From: Desulfobulbaceae bacterium UBA2262
Lineage (GTDB): Bacteria > Desulfobacterota > Desulfobulbia > Desulfobulbales > Desulfurivibrionaceae
Length of the DNA stretch: 38,550 nucleotides
Direction: 5' to 3'
Assembly: GCA_002347185.1 (NCBI GenBank)
Contig: DDXK01000010.1
Span: 19,305-57,854, forward strand
This document shows, piece after piece, positions 16,597 through 25,585 of the stretch; the stretch's first letter is position 1; each line of letters starts with the position of its first letter. The notes under the pieces are model-generated. The model was not told where the DNA came from and searched no databases. It saw only the letters and a program-made list of their open reading frames with translations. The position numbers and the translations under genes were made by a program.

Positions 16597-18192
16597 TCAG
16601 AAGTCCTCGAAGGCATCCTCCTCCCGGGGAGCCATTTCCCTGGGGGCGCTCGGCTCTCTGCGGGGCAGGGCCTTCCTGGCCGGGGCCGCGGCCATTCGTT
16701 TTGCGGAGGGGCGAGCGGTCGAGGCGGCTCTGGCTGTGCCCTTCCTCCCCTCTGTCGCCCCCCCGGTGATCATCGTCCGCAGCTCCTGCACATGGGCGAG
16801 CAGGGTGTTGCTCTCCGCGAAGAGTTCTTCCGAGGCCGAAGCGGATTCCTCGGCGGTGGCGGCATTGTTCTGCACCACGGTGTCCATCTGCTGGAGGGCG
16901 TGGTTGATCTGATTCACGCCGTCGGTCTGCTCCCTGGCCGCCGTGGAGATTTCCGTGATCAGCACCGAGACCTTGCCGGTTCCCTCGGCAACCCTGTTGA
17001 ATTCCAGATTGGTCTTCTCCACCAGGACGCTTCCTTCCTGGACCTTGCCCACCGTCTGCTCAATGAGCGAGGCGGTTTCCCGGGCCGCGTCCGCGGCCCG
17101 CATGGCCAGGTTGCGCACCTCGTTGGCCACCACGGCGAAGCCGGCACCGGCTTCGCCGGCCCGGGCCGCCTCCACCGCCGCATTGAGAGCGAGCAGGTTG
17201 GTCTGGAAAGCGATGGCGTCGATGGTCTGGATAATTTTTGAGGTTTTTTCGCTGGCCCCGGCGATTTCCCCCATGGCGGTGGTGAGTCGGCCCATGGAGA
17301 GAGCCGCCTGGGTCGCCACGCCGTTCACCTCGCTCATCACCGCATTGGCCTGTTGAGCGTTGTCGGCGCTGTGCCTGGTCATGGAGGCGATCTCTTCCAT
17401 GGAGGCGGAGGTCTCTTCCAAGGAGGCGGCCTGCTCGGTGGCGCCTTCCGCCAATTGCTGCCCGGCGCCGGCAACCTCGCCGGCCGCGGCGGAGATGTGG
17501 TTGGCCCCGGCGGTCAGGCCGGAGATCGCTTTGTGCAGGGGGACGGTGATGCCGCGGGTAATGATGAAGGCCAGGGCGCAGCCGCCCATGAAAATGCCCA
17601 AGGCCATGAGGATGATGATGGTCTGGAGGGCGTTGCCGCCCTGCAAGGCGCTGGTGGCAACCTCCTCGCCTTCGGTGCTGTTCAGCTTTGCAAAGGAGGC
17701 GATGGCCGCGCGGATCTCTTCGGCCACCTCCTCCTGTCTGTCTGCTTTTTCTTCCACCAAGGCGGGGTTGTCCGCCTCTGCCGCAGCCATGAGTTCCCGT
17801 GCCGCCGGGGCCAGCGCGTCGTGCAGTTCCATGATTTTGGCCATGGTCTCAAGCCAGCCGGCCCGCACCAGCTCGGTATCCCCTTCGATCACAGCCCTGG
17901 CCCGGGCAAAGGCCGCATCGGCTTCCCTGTCCAGGCTGTCGAAGCGTTCCCGATAGAGCGCGTCCCCGTGGATGACGAAGTTCGCCGAGGCCAGTTGCTG
18001 CCGGCTGACCAGGAGGGAAAGCTCTCCGCCCAGGTAGGCGAGAGGAAGGTGCGTGCCTTCCAGGTCCCTGACCGAGGTCAGCATCTGCGTGGATTTGAAG
18101 ATGGCGAAGCTTGCCCCCAAGGTGGAAAGCACGATCAGAAAGCCAAATCCGGCGGCCAGCTTTTTGGCCAGGGAAAATTTGTGGAAATTCAT
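16597..18192 (-). CDS. Methyl-accepting chemotaxis protein
   Basis: 531 aa. It has an N-terminal membrane helix (about residues 10-32), a helical four-helix-bundle type ligand domain (about 35-185), a second membrane helix (about 187-212), a HAMP-like short region, and a cytoplasmic signalling hairpin. The invariant tip is IAFQTNLLALNAAVEAARAG, followed by GFAVVANEVRNLA. The methylation regions are rich in Ala/Glu/Gln. After the hairpin there is a basic, Ala/Pro/Arg-rich linker of about 45 residues and an acidic-aromatic end EEDAFEDF, which resembles a CheR/CheB tether although it is not NWETF. It binds CheA/CheW at the inner membrane. No che genes are nearby. GGAGAG lies upstream of the ATG. 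Confidence 0.93.
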   Translation of the reverse strand: MNFHKFSLAKKLAAGFGFLIVLSTLGASFAIFKSTQMLTSVRDLEGTHLPLAYLGGELSLLVSRQQLASANFVIHGDALYRERFDSLDREADAAFARARAVIEGDTELVRAGWLETMAKIMELHDALAPAARELMAAAEADNPALVEEKADRQEEVAEEIRAAIASFAKLNSTEGEEVATSALQGGNALQTIIILMALGIFMGGCALAFIITRGITVPLHKAISGLTAGANHISAAAGEVAGAGQQLAEGATEQAASLEETSASMEEIASMTRHSADNAQQANAVMSEVNGVATQAALSMGRLTTAMGEIAGASEKTSKIIQTIDAIAFQTNLLALNAAVEAARAGEAGAGFAVVANEVRNLAMRAADAARETASLIEQTVGKVQEGSVLVEKTNLEFNRVAEGTGKVSVLITEISTAAREQTDGVNQINHALQQMDTVVQNNAATAEESASASEELFAESNTLLAHVQELRTMITGGATEGRKGTARAASTARPSAKRMAAAPARKALPRREPSAPREMAPREEDAFEDF

Positions 18193-18214
18193 GCGCTGCG
18201 CTCTCCAGGGGTTG

Positions 18215-18237
18215 GCCGCCTGTTTGCGCCAGGCGGC
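18215..18237 (-). repeat. Hairpin in the chemoreceptor leader
   Basis: GCCGCCTG and CAGGCGGC form a perfect 8-bp stem with a 7-base loop, 23 bases upstream of the chemoreceptor start and just before its SD region. It may influence translation or be incidental. The rest of the 18193-18486 gap holds an AT-rich patch (18268-18312), probably the promoter area of the chemoreceptor. Confidence 0.45.
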
Positions 18238-18411
18238 GATGCGATTCCGTGGGATGTGTTGTCGGAGGAAAAAATGATTTTAGTAATTATTATTTGTTGT
18301 GGCAATATTTTTTTCCCCGCCGGCGCCTGATCCGTTTCGGGAAGGGGTGGCTGCGCAACTAAAGGCCTGGCGGCCTTGGGGCAACTCTTCCCGGAGGCTG
18401 GCATCCGCCCA

Positions 18412-18440
18412 TTGTGCCGGCCCGGCTCCTGTGCTACTAT
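18412..18440 (+). promoter_or_regulatory. Candidate promoter of the SH3-M48-cyclase operon
   Basis: TTGTGC (18412-18417) and TACTAT (18435-18440) are separated by 17 bases, 46 bases before the SH3 protein start. The -10 matches at 4/6 and the -35 at 3/6. A pattern match only. Confidence 0.35.
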
Positions 18441-18486
18441 TTGCATTCGTGCAGGGGAGCGTTAAAAAAAATCCGGGGACATTCGC

Positions 18487-18978
18487 ATGGGCAGAACAAG
18501 AATCGCGCTGATCTTTCTTCTTTTTTTTCTGGCTTCCAGCGCCGTCCTGGCCGCAGGGGGGTGGCGGAGCGTCTCCGTGCGGCAGGGAGCGCTACGCCTT
18601 TCTCCCATGCCCTTCGGCAAAATCGTGGCCTCCCTCCCCTACGGGGAGCGGGTCGAGATCCTGGCCGAGCAGGGCGTCTGGTTCAAGGTGCGGGAGGAGT
18701 CGCAGGGGCTCCAGGGCTGGATGCACGGGGCAAGCCTTCTCGACAGGAAATTGACCCTGCGCCCCGGGGAAACGGTAGGGCCGGCGGCGTCAGAGGACGA
18801 ACTGGCCTTGGGCGGCAAGGGCTTCAACGCCCAGGTCGAGGCGAGCTACCGCGCCGGCGGCCGGCGGGTGGACTACGCCTCGGTGGACCGGATGGAGGGG
18901 ATCAATGTCCACGCCGACGAGCAGCGGCTGTTTCTGCGGCAGGGTGGCCTCCTGGCCGGAGAGGAGGAGCGGCCATGA
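18487..18978 (+). CDS. Exported SH3-domain protein
   Basis: 163 aa. A cleavable signal peptide (about residues 1-22, ending VLAAGG) is followed by a bacterial SH3 domain (about 25-85): VRQGALRLSPMPFGKIVASLPYG, VEILAEQGVWFKV, GLQGWMHGASLL. The C-terminal half (about 100-163) is not recognised; GGKGFNAQVEASYRAGG and RMEGINVHADEQRLFLRQGGL recur in proteins found beside M48 proteases (from memory). Predicted periplasmic; SH3b domains often bind peptidoglycan or protein partners. Its stop overlaps the M48 protease start as ATGA, so the two are translated together and are likely functional partners. Confidence 0.82.
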   Translation: MGRTRIALIFLLFFLASSAVLAAGGWRSVSVRQGALRLSPMPFGKIVASLPYGERVEILAEQGVWFKVREESQGLQGWMHGASLLDRKLTLRPGETVGPAASEDELALGGKGFNAQVEASYRAGGRRVDYASVDRMEGINVHADEQRLFLRQGGLLAGEEERP

Positions 18979-19892
18979 GGAAAATTTTTCTTAAATTCAC
19001 CATGGTGCTGGCCCTGGCCTGCGGTCTGCTCGCCGCTGGCTGCAAAACCACCCAGGTGCTCGACACCCTCGGCGCCATTCAGGTCGGCGGCATCGGCATC
19101 AGTGAGACGCAGCTGACCTCCCTGAAAAAAACAGCCAGGGCCATGGAGCGGGCTTTCACCGACATCACGCCCGAGCAGGAGTATTATCTTGGCCGGGCCG
19201 TGGCCGCGGAACTGCTTGCCAAATACCCTGCCAGCGACGATCAGGAGGCGGTTCGGTACCTCAACCTCATCGGGCAGAGCCTGGCCGGCTTTTCCGATCG
19301 CCCGGAAACCTTCGGCGGCTACCATTTCCTGCTCACCTCCGACGAGGGGATCAACGCCTTTGCCGCTCCGGGCGGCCTGATCCTGGTCAGCCGGGGGATG
19401 CTCCGCTGCTGCCGGGACGAGGACATGGTGGCCGCGGTGCTGGCGCATGAGATCGGTCATGTCCAGCAAAAACACGGCCTGCAAGCGATCCGGAAAAATC
19501 GCCTGAGCAGCGCCTTTTCGCTCATGGCCACCGAGGGCGCCAAGCAGATGGGAACCCCGGCCTTGGCGGAGCTGACCTCGGTTTTCGAGGGCTCCATCCA
19601 CGATGTCACCGCCACCCTTGTGGACAGCGGCTATTCCCGGGCCTTTGAACGGGAAGCGGACGCCGTCGCCCTGACGCTCCTGGCCCGGGCCGGCTATGAC
19701 CCCGGCGCCCTGCTTGCCATGCTCGCGGAGATGAAAGGACGCCTGACCCCCAAGGGGCTGGACTTTGCCAAGACCCACCCCGATCCGGCCGAACGGATCA
19801 AGGAACTTTCCCCCCTCCTGGACGATTTGGCGTCGGGAAGCGGGAAGGAGCTCCGTCGGCAGCGGTTCCAGCGCGCCCTGGCCCGGATCTGA
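18975..19892 (+). CDS. M48-family metalloprotease lipoprotein
   Basis: 305 aa. A lipoprotein signal peptide has lipobox LLAAGC with Cys23; Lys follows the Cys. The zinc site is HEIGH (His158, Glu159, His162) with the third ligand Glu227 in FEREADAVAL. INAFAAPGGLILVSRGML and HPDPAERI are M48 family features. It resembles the periplasmic BepA/LoiP group, which degrades or repairs misfolded outer-membrane proteins, but it lacks the BepA TPR domain. The start at 18975 overlaps the SH3 gene stop, and its own stop overlaps the cyclase start by one base (TGATG). It is likely to act at the envelope with the SH3 protein. Confidence 0.92.
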   Translation: MRKIFLKFTMVLALACGLLAAGCKTTQVLDTLGAIQVGGIGISETQLTSLKKTARAMERAFTDITPEQEYYLGRAVAAELLAKYPASDDQEAVRYLNLIGQSLAGFSDRPETFGGYHFLLTSDEGINAFAAPGGLILVSRGMLRCCRDEDMVAAVLAHEIGHVQQKHGLQAIRKNRLSSAFSLMATEGAKQMGTPALAELTSVFEGSIHDVTATLVDSGYSRAFEREADAVALTLLARAGYDPGALLAMLAEMKGRLTPKGLDFAKTHPDPAERIKELSPLLDDLASGSGKELRRQRFQRALARI

Positions 19893-21910
19893 TGGCCAGA
19901 AAGTTCTGGGCCGGCTTGGGGCTTGCCTTCCTTGCCAGCCTGCTCGCCCTTTTTTCCTGGCGGCTGGCCCTGCTCGAGGATCTGGAAAACACCACCTGGC
20001 GCTGGCGGGTCTCCGCCTTTGCCGGTCGGCAGGAGGGCAGCGGCAAGGTCCGCATCATCGCCCTGGATCAGAAAAGCCTCGACTGGGGCAGCCGGGAAAA
20101 CGGCCTCTCCTGGCCCTGGCCCCGGCAGGCCTATGCCACGGTTTTTGACTTTTGCCGACGGGCCGGGGCGCGGGTGATCGCCCTCGACATGCTTTTCAGC
20201 GAGCCCTCGCTTTACGGGGTGGCCGATGACGAGGCCCTGGGCAAGGCCATGGCCGAAAACGGCAGGGTGGTGGTCAGTTATACCCCTGCCGGCGGGGCCC
20301 TTGTGCCACCGGTTTCCGAGGTGGCGCAGGGGGCGGCCCTGCTGGCGAGCATCGGCGGCAAGCCCGATGCGGACGGCATTTTCCGGCGTGCCGCCCTTGG
20401 GAAGCGGGTCGGCGCAGAGCTGGTGCCCTCCCTGGCCCTGGCCGCCTATCTGGTGGGGGGCGGGGAAGATCTCCCTCTGGCCCCGCCCGGAGAAGAGGTG
20501 CGGATAGGCGGCCGGATCGTGCCTGCAGACCGGGAAGGGAGGAGCATCCTCAATTTTCGGGGGCCGGCGCAGTCGATCCCCACCTTTTCCATGGCGGCGG
20601 TGCTGCAGTCCGAGCTCCAGCTTCAGGCCGGGGAGCGGCCCGTTCTCGATCCTGCCGTGCTGAAGGATGCCTATGTTTTTGTCGGCATGACCGCGCCCGG
20701 GCTCTATGACCTCCGGCCGATTCCCCTGGCCGGCATCTATCCCGGGGTCGAGATCCACGCCACCATGCTCGACAACCTCCTGGTCGGCGATTTTCTCCGG
20801 GAAAGCCCTGCCTGGCTCAGTGTGGGCGGGGTGGCGTTCTGGGCCGCGCTTGCCGCCCTTTCCATCCTCCTGTGCCGGAACGCCTGGCACTCGACCCTGG
20901 CTTTTCTTCTCCTTCCCCCCCTGCCGCTCCTTGCCGGTTTTCTCGCCTACGGGCAGGGGCTGTGGCTCCCCGTCGCCGTCCAGATCCTCGCCGTCTTTCT
21001 TTCCCTGCTCGGGGGCGTTCTCTGCAATTTTGCCACCGAGGGGAGAAAAAAACGCTATATCAAGAGGGCCTTCAGCCAGTATCTCCATCCGGCGGTGATC
21101 GAGCAGCTGGTCGAGCAGCCGGAGCGGTTGCGGCTGGGGGGCGAGAAGCGGGAGCTTTCCATGTTCTTTTCGGACCTGCAGGGCTTCACCGCCATTTCCG
21201 AAGGGCTGGATCCGGAGCGGCTCACCCTGCTGCTCAACGAATATCTTTCCGCCATGAGCGAGATCATCCTAGAGGCCGGCGGCACCATCGACAAATATGA
21301 GGGCGACGCCATCCTCGCCTTCTGGAATGCGCCGCTTGCCCAGGCCGACCATGCCCGGCGCGCGGTGCGCACCGCTCTTTGCTGCCAGGCGCGGCTTGCC
21401 GCCCTGCGCCCGGAGTTCAGGAGGCGTTTCGGCTTTGAACTCTTCATGCGGATCGGCATCAATACCGGCACGGTCCTGGTGGGAAATCTCGGTTCCAGCC
21501 AGCGCTTCGACTACTCCATCCTGGGGGATGCGGTGAACACCGCCGCCCGCCTCGAGGGGGTAAACAAGGAATTCGGCACGCCGATCCTCATCTCCGCCGC
21601 GACCAGGGAGCAGCTTGGCGGGGAGGTGCCGGTGCGCGAAATCGGCAGGGTCAGAGTAGTGGGCAGGCGAGAGCCGATCACGATTTTCGAGCCGCTGGCC
21701 GAGGGAGAGGATGGCGCTTCCGTCCGGCTGGCCGCTTTCGCCCGCGGCCTTGCCGCCTATTACCGCGGCAGCTTTCTTGAGGCCCGGGAAAGCTTCCGCG
21801 TCTGTGCCGACGAGGACGCCCCGGCCGCCCGTTATGCGGAGCGCTGCCAGACCCTGCAGGCCAACCCGCCCCAGGACTGGGAGGGGGTCTGGGTGATGGA
21901 GAGAAAATGA
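19892..21910 (+). CDS. CHASE2-domain class III adenylate cyclase
   Basis: 672 aa. An N-terminal helix, then a periplasmic CHASE2 sensor (about residues 30-310; RIIALDQKSLDWG, WPWPRQAYATVFDF, GVEIHATMLDNLL), three membrane helices (about 315-390), then the cyclase domain (about 415-600). The metal-binding aspartates are Asp428 (FFSDLQGFTAIS) and Asp472 (KYEGDAILAFW). The adenine-selecting pair is Lys468 and Asp546 (LGDAVN), and the transition-state residues are Asn549 and Arg553. All catalytic residues are intact, so it should make cAMP. About 60 C-terminal residues look like a TPR-like helical repeat. It is translationally coupled to the M48 gene. The signal sensed by CHASE2 is unknown. Confidence 0.93.
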   Translation: MARKFWAGLGLAFLASLLALFSWRLALLEDLENTTWRWRVSAFAGRQEGSGKVRIIALDQKSLDWGSRENGLSWPWPRQAYATVFDFCRRAGARVIALDMLFSEPSLYGVADDEALGKAMAENGRVVVSYTPAGGALVPPVSEVAQGAALLASIGGKPDADGIFRRAALGKRVGAELVPSLALAAYLVGGGEDLPLAPPGEEVRIGGRIVPADREGRSILNFRGPAQSIPTFSMAAVLQSELQLQAGERPVLDPAVLKDAYVFVGMTAPGLYDLRPIPLAGIYPGVEIHATMLDNLLVGDFLRESPAWLSVGGVAFWAALAALSILLCRNAWHSTLAFLLLPPLPLLAGFLAYGQGLWLPVAVQILAVFLSLLGGVLCNFATEGRKKRYIKRAFSQYLHPAVIEQLVEQPERLRLGGEKRELSMFFSDLQGFTAISEGLDPERLTLLLNEYLSAMSEIILEAGGTIDKYEGDAILAFWNAPLAQADHARRAVRTALCCQARLAALRPEFRRRFGFELFMRIGINTGTVLVGNLGSSQRFDYSILGDAVNTAARLEGVNKEFGTPILISAATREQLGGEVPVREIGRVRVVGRREPITIFEPLAEGEDGASVRLAAFARGLAAYYRGSFLEARESFRVCADEDAPAARYAERCQTLQANPPQDWEGVWVMERK

Positions 21911-21947
21911 ACTGCCAGGGCTGGTTTCTGAGCGGGCTGGTGCCTTC

Positions 21948-23735
21948 GTGAACATGGAGCGCAGCGTTCCCGGGGCGGGGCAGGCGGCGGGCCTGCGCCT
22001 GCTCAAGCCCTGCCTGCGGCGCCATGCCCTCCGCATGGCCACAGGCCTCCTTGCCCTGCTGGCCGTTGATCTCCTGCAGCTCGGGATTCCTCGCTTCATC
22101 AAGCAGGCGGTGGACCTGCTCGAAGAGGGAGCGGCCACCCAGGCTGCGCTGGCCAGAAGCGCCCTGGCCATCCTGCTGCTCGCCCTGGCCATCGCCGCCG
22201 GCCGTTTTCTCTGGCGCTTCCTGCTCCTCGGATTTTCCCGCCTGCTGGAACGCGACTTCAGGGAGGCCTTTTTTCGTCATCTCCTCACCCTGGACCGCGC
22301 CTTTTTCCAGCAGCGACCGGTGGGGGAGATGATGGCCCTGGCCGGCAACGACCTGAACGCGGTGCAGCTCGCCGCGGGCATGGGGCTGGTGGCCTCTCTC
22401 GATGCCGCCTTCATGGGGCTGGCCGCCCTGGCCTGCATGGCCTATATCAGCCCCGGCCTTACCCTGATCGCCGTCCTGCCCATGCCCCTGCTGGCCCTGC
22501 TCGCCAGGCTGCTTTCCCGCCGCCTGCACCGGCGCTTTCTTGCCGTGCAGGAGCAGTTTTCCCGCCTGGCCGAATTCGCGAGAAACGCCATCAACAATAT
22601 CCGCCTGCTCAAGGCCTATGGCCAGGAAGAGGCCCAGGCAAAGGCCTTTGCCCGCCTGGGAGAGGCGTATGTGCGGGACAACATCCGCCTGGCCAGGGTG
22701 CACGGCGTGCTCTTCCCCGTCTCCGGCCTGATCGGCAACGCAAGCCTGGTGCTGGTGCTCTTCCTCGGTGGCCGCCTGGTCATTGCCGAAGTCATCAGCA
22801 TGGGCGATTTCGTCGCCTTCATCTCCTATCTGGCCATGCTCACCTGGCCGATGCTGGCGGTGGGTTGGGTGGCCAATCTCTTCCAGCGCGGGCTGACCTC
22901 GCTGGGCCGTCTGGCCGGCGTCTTTGCCGCTCACTCTGCGCTGGTCGAGCCCGCTGCTCCGGAAGAGCTGCCGGTCAGTGCGGCGCTTCGGGCGGAAAAC
23001 CTTTTCTTCTCCTACGGCCAGGGCGGGCCGGCCGCTCTGCGCGGGCTGAGTCTTTCGCTGCGGCCCGGCGAAATCGTGGGTCTGGTGGGCAGAAGCGGCA
23101 GCGGCAAGACCACCCTCTGCCACCTGCTGGCCCGCCTCTATCCGGTGGCTGAGGGGAGACTCTTCTGCGGGGACCTGGACGTGAACCGCCTCTCCGTTTC
23201 CGGGCTGCGGAGCAGGATCGCCTATGCGCCCCAGGATGTGCTGCTCTTCTCCGAGAGCATCGCCGCCAATATCGCCATGGGCAGGCCGGAGGCCAGCAGG
23301 GCGGAAATCGAGGCCGCGGCCCGGCTCTGCCGTATCCACGAGGAGATCGTCGCCTTCCCCCAAGGGTACGAAACGCGGATTGGCGAGCGGGGGGTCAAGC
23401 TCTCCGGCGGGCAGCGGCAGCGGATTTCCCTGGCCCGGGCCGTATTGCTCGATCGGCCCATTCTCCTCATCGACGACAGCCTCTCTGCCGTTGACCTGGA
23501 GACCGAACAGGAGATCCTCCGTGCGCTGGCCGCGCATCTGCGCGGTCGGACCTGTCTCATCGTCTCCCATCGTATCGCTCCCCTCCGGGCGGCGTCGCGC
23601 ATCGTGGTCCTTGAGGAGGGGCGGGTGCTGGCCCAGGGTGGCCATGCGGAGCTTTTGCGGCAAAGCGAATTCTACCGCACCATGAACCGTCGGCAGGGGC
23701 GCCCCGGCGCAGAGGAGGGGCAGGATGCGGGATAA
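21948..23735 (+). CDS. ABC exporter half-transporter with degenerate ATPase site (MdlA-like)
   Basis: 595 aa. A six-helix membrane domain (about residues 20-325) is followed by the nucleotide-binding domain (about 345-580). Walker A is GRSGSGKTT, the signature is LSGGQRQR, and Walker B is ILLIDDSLSAVD. Asp510 occupies the place of the catalytic glutamate, and the H-loop is VSHR. This Asp is the hallmark of the degenerate site in heterodimeric exporters (MdlAB, TmrAB, BmrCD type). The start is the GTG at 21948, or the ATG two codons later; neither has a good SD. It overlaps the next gene by 11 bases, so the two make one transporter. Substrate unknown (lipid or drug-like in characterised relatives). 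Confidence 0.92.
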   Translation: MNMERSVPGAGQAAGLRLLKPCLRRHALRMATGLLALLAVDLLQLGIPRFIKQAVDLLEEGAATQAALARSALAILLLALAIAAGRFLWRFLLLGFSRLLERDFREAFFRHLLTLDRAFFQQRPVGEMMALAGNDLNAVQLAAGMGLVASLDAAFMGLAALACMAYISPGLTLIAVLPMPLLALLARLLSRRLHRRFLAVQEQFSRLAEFARNAINNIRLLKAYGQEEAQAKAFARLGEAYVRDNIRLARVHGVLFPVSGLIGNASLVLVLFLGGRLVIAEVISMGDFVAFISYLAMLTWPMLAVGWVANLFQRGLTSLGRLAGVFAAHSALVEPAAPEELPVSAALRAENLFFSYGQGGPAALRGLSLSLRPGEIVGLVGRSGSGKTTLCHLLARLYPVAEGRLFCGDLDVNRLSVSGLRSRIAYAPQDVLLFSESIAANIAMGRPEASRAEIEAAARLCRIHEEIVAFPQGYETRIGERGVKLSGGQRQRISLARAVLLDRPILLIDDSLSAVDLETEQEILRALAAHLRGRTCLIVSHRIAPLRAASRIVVLEEGRVLAQGGHAELLRQSEFYRTMNRRQGRPGAEEGQDAG

Positions 23736-25515
23736 CTACGGCTATTTCGAGGAAGACCAGCTGGGCCGCTTTGGCGACGCTCGGCTCTGGCGGCGGCTCC
23801 TCCGCCTCGGCCTCCCTTTTTGGCGCGGCGCTTTGCTGGCGGTGCTGCTTTCGCTGCTGGTGGTGGCCTGCTCCCTTTCCCTGCCCTATCTCCTCAAGCT
23901 GGGGGTGGACGGCGCCATTCTCGACCAGGGGCTTGCCCCGGCCCTGCGTCAGGAAAAACTCGGCCGCCTGGCCCTGGCCTTTCTGGCCCTGATGCTCCTC
24001 GAATTTGCCGGCAACTTTCTGCAGGTTCTGGTGCTGGAGGCCACCGGCCAGCAGATCATGCACCGGCTGCGGCAGCTGCTCTTTGCCCGGCTTCTTGGCC
24101 TGGATCTGCCATTTTACGCCGAAAATCCGGCCGGCAAGTTGGTGACCCGGCTCACCAACGACATCCAGAACATGCACGAGATGTTCACCTCGGTGGTCGT
24201 CACCCTGTTCAACGACCTGCTCAAGCTCGGCGGAATTTTCGCCGTCCTCTTCTGGATGGAGTGGCGGCTGGCCCTGCTTCTCTCCCTGCTCCTGCCGGTG
24301 CTGCTCCTCAACACCGTCTGGTTCAGCCGTCTGGCCCGGGATGCCTTTCGGCGCATCCGCACCCAGCTGGCGCGGATCAACGCCTTTTTGCAGGAGGCGC
24401 TCGCCGGACTCACCATCATCCAGCTCTTTCAGCGGGAGCAGAGCACGGCCGGGCGCTTTTCCGGACTGAACCAGGCATATTGCGAGCAGGCCCTTGTCCA
24501 GATCCGGATCTTCGGCATCTTTCTGCCCGCCATCGAAGTGCTGAGCGCCCTGGCCATCGGCGCCATTCTCTGGTACGGCGGCGGCAGGATCATGGCCGGC
24601 GCGATGAGTCTCGGCGTGCTGGTCGCCTTTCTCTCCTACCTGCGTCTTTTCTTCCAGCCTCTGCGCGAGCTCTCGCAGAAATATTCCATTGTGCAATCCG
24701 CCCTCGCCTCTGCGGAGCGGATTTTCCAGCTGCTCGACAGTCGGGAGCAGCTGCCGGTCGCGGTGGCGCCATTGCGGCCGGCCCGGGTCCGGGGCGAGCT
24801 GGTCTTTGAGCGGGTTTCTTTCGGCTACGCGACGGACCAGCCGGTGCTGGCCGATTTTTCCCTTTTGATCCGCCCCGGCGAGACCCTGGCCATAGTCGGC
24901 GCCACCGGCAGCGGCAAGACGACCCTGATCAACCTGCTCGAGCGCTTTTATGATCCGGACGCCGGCCGGGTGCTGCTCGACGGCGTTGACCTGCGGGATC
25001 TGGCCCCGGACTGGCTGCGGAGGCAGATCGGGCTGGTGATGCAGGAGGTTTTTCTGCTTCCGGGCACGATCCGGGAGAACATCGTTCTCGATGAGCCCAA
25101 GAGCGACGCCGAGCTCCTGGAGATTCTCGCCAGGGCCCAGCTTGCCCGCTTTCTGGCCGGGCTGCCCCAGGGCCTTGACACCAGGGTGGGCGAGGGAGGC
25201 ATGGACCTTTCCGCCGGTCAGCGGCAGCTGCTGGCTTTTGCCAGGGTGCTGGCGAGGGAACCCCGCATCCTCCTGTTGGACGAAGCAACCTCCAGCGTGG
25301 ACGCGGAAAGCGAAATGTTCATCGAGGGGGTGATGGAAGCCTCCTTTGCCGGTCGCACCAATATCGTCATTGCCCACCGCCTCTCCACCATCCGCCGCGC
25401 AGAGCGCATCCTGGTCATGCAGGGGGGGAGGATCGTGGAGCAGGGAACCCATGCGCAGTTGGCCGCGTCCGGCGGCCCTTACAGCTGCCTGCTTGCCATT
25501 TTCAGCGGGGGGTGA
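23725..25515 (+). CDS. ABC exporter half-transporter with canonical ATPase site (MdlB-like)
   Basis: 596 aa. A membrane domain (about residues 25-330) is followed by the nucleotide-binding domain (about 350-590). Walker A is GATGSGKTT, the signature is LSAGQRQL (Ala replaces the second Gly of LSGGQ), Walker B is ILLLDEATSSVD with intact Glu520, and the H-loop is IAHR. The changed signature motif faces the degenerate partner site, and the intact Glu serves the consensus site, matching the asymmetric exporter design. GGAGGGG lies just before the ATG, inside the preceding gene. Confidence 0.93.
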   Translation: MRDNYGYFEEDQLGRFGDARLWRRLLRLGLPFWRGALLAVLLSLLVVACSLSLPYLLKLGVDGAILDQGLAPALRQEKLGRLALAFLALMLLEFAGNFLQVLVLEATGQQIMHRLRQLLFARLLGLDLPFYAENPAGKLVTRLTNDIQNMHEMFTSVVVTLFNDLLKLGGIFAVLFWMEWRLALLLSLLLPVLLLNTVWFSRLARDAFRRIRTQLARINAFLQEALAGLTIIQLFQREQSTAGRFSGLNQAYCEQALVQIRIFGIFLPAIEVLSALAIGAILWYGGGRIMAGAMSLGVLVAFLSYLRLFFQPLRELSQKYSIVQSALASAERIFQLLDSREQLPVAVAPLRPARVRGELVFERVSFGYATDQPVLADFSLLIRPGETLAIVGATGSGKTTLINLLERFYDPDAGRVLLDGVDLRDLAPDWLRRQIGLVMQEVFLLPGTIRENIVLDEPKSDAELLEILARAQLARFLAGLPQGLDTRVGEGGMDLSAGQRQLLAFARVLAREPRILLLDEATSSVDAESEMFIEGVMEASFAGRTNIVIAHRLSTIRRAERILVMQGGRIVEQGTHAQLAASGGPYSCLLAIFSGG

Positions 25516-25553
25516 TTTCTCCGAACGGCCTGCTGCCGGTGCGGGGGGCGGAC

Positions 25554-25567
25554 GGGAAAATTTTCCC
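25554..25567. repeat. 14-bp palindrome after the exporter genes
   Basis: GGGAAAATTTTCCC, a perfect palindrome 38 bases after the exporter stop, in the 90-base gap. GG-rich sequence lies to its left and CCCCCC to its right. It is not a standard terminator (no T-run after a GC stem). It could be an operator for the following kinase operon. Confidence 0.35.
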
Positions 25568-25585
25568 CCCGGCCCAAGAGGTGCT

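Noticed and set aside
18380..18420. Possible c-di-GMP (GEMM) riboswitch on the minus strand upstream of the chemoreceptor, because of an AGCCTCCGG stretch
   Set aside because: The other invariant parts (the GGGCAAACC-like start, the GAAA tetraloop and the ACGCAAAGCC block) are missing.
21678..25452. Two very long minus-strand open frames (661 and 631 codons)
   Set aside because: They mirror the two ABC exporter genes, whose motifs are intact on the plus strand. The products are low-complexity Gly/Gln/His-rich sequence.
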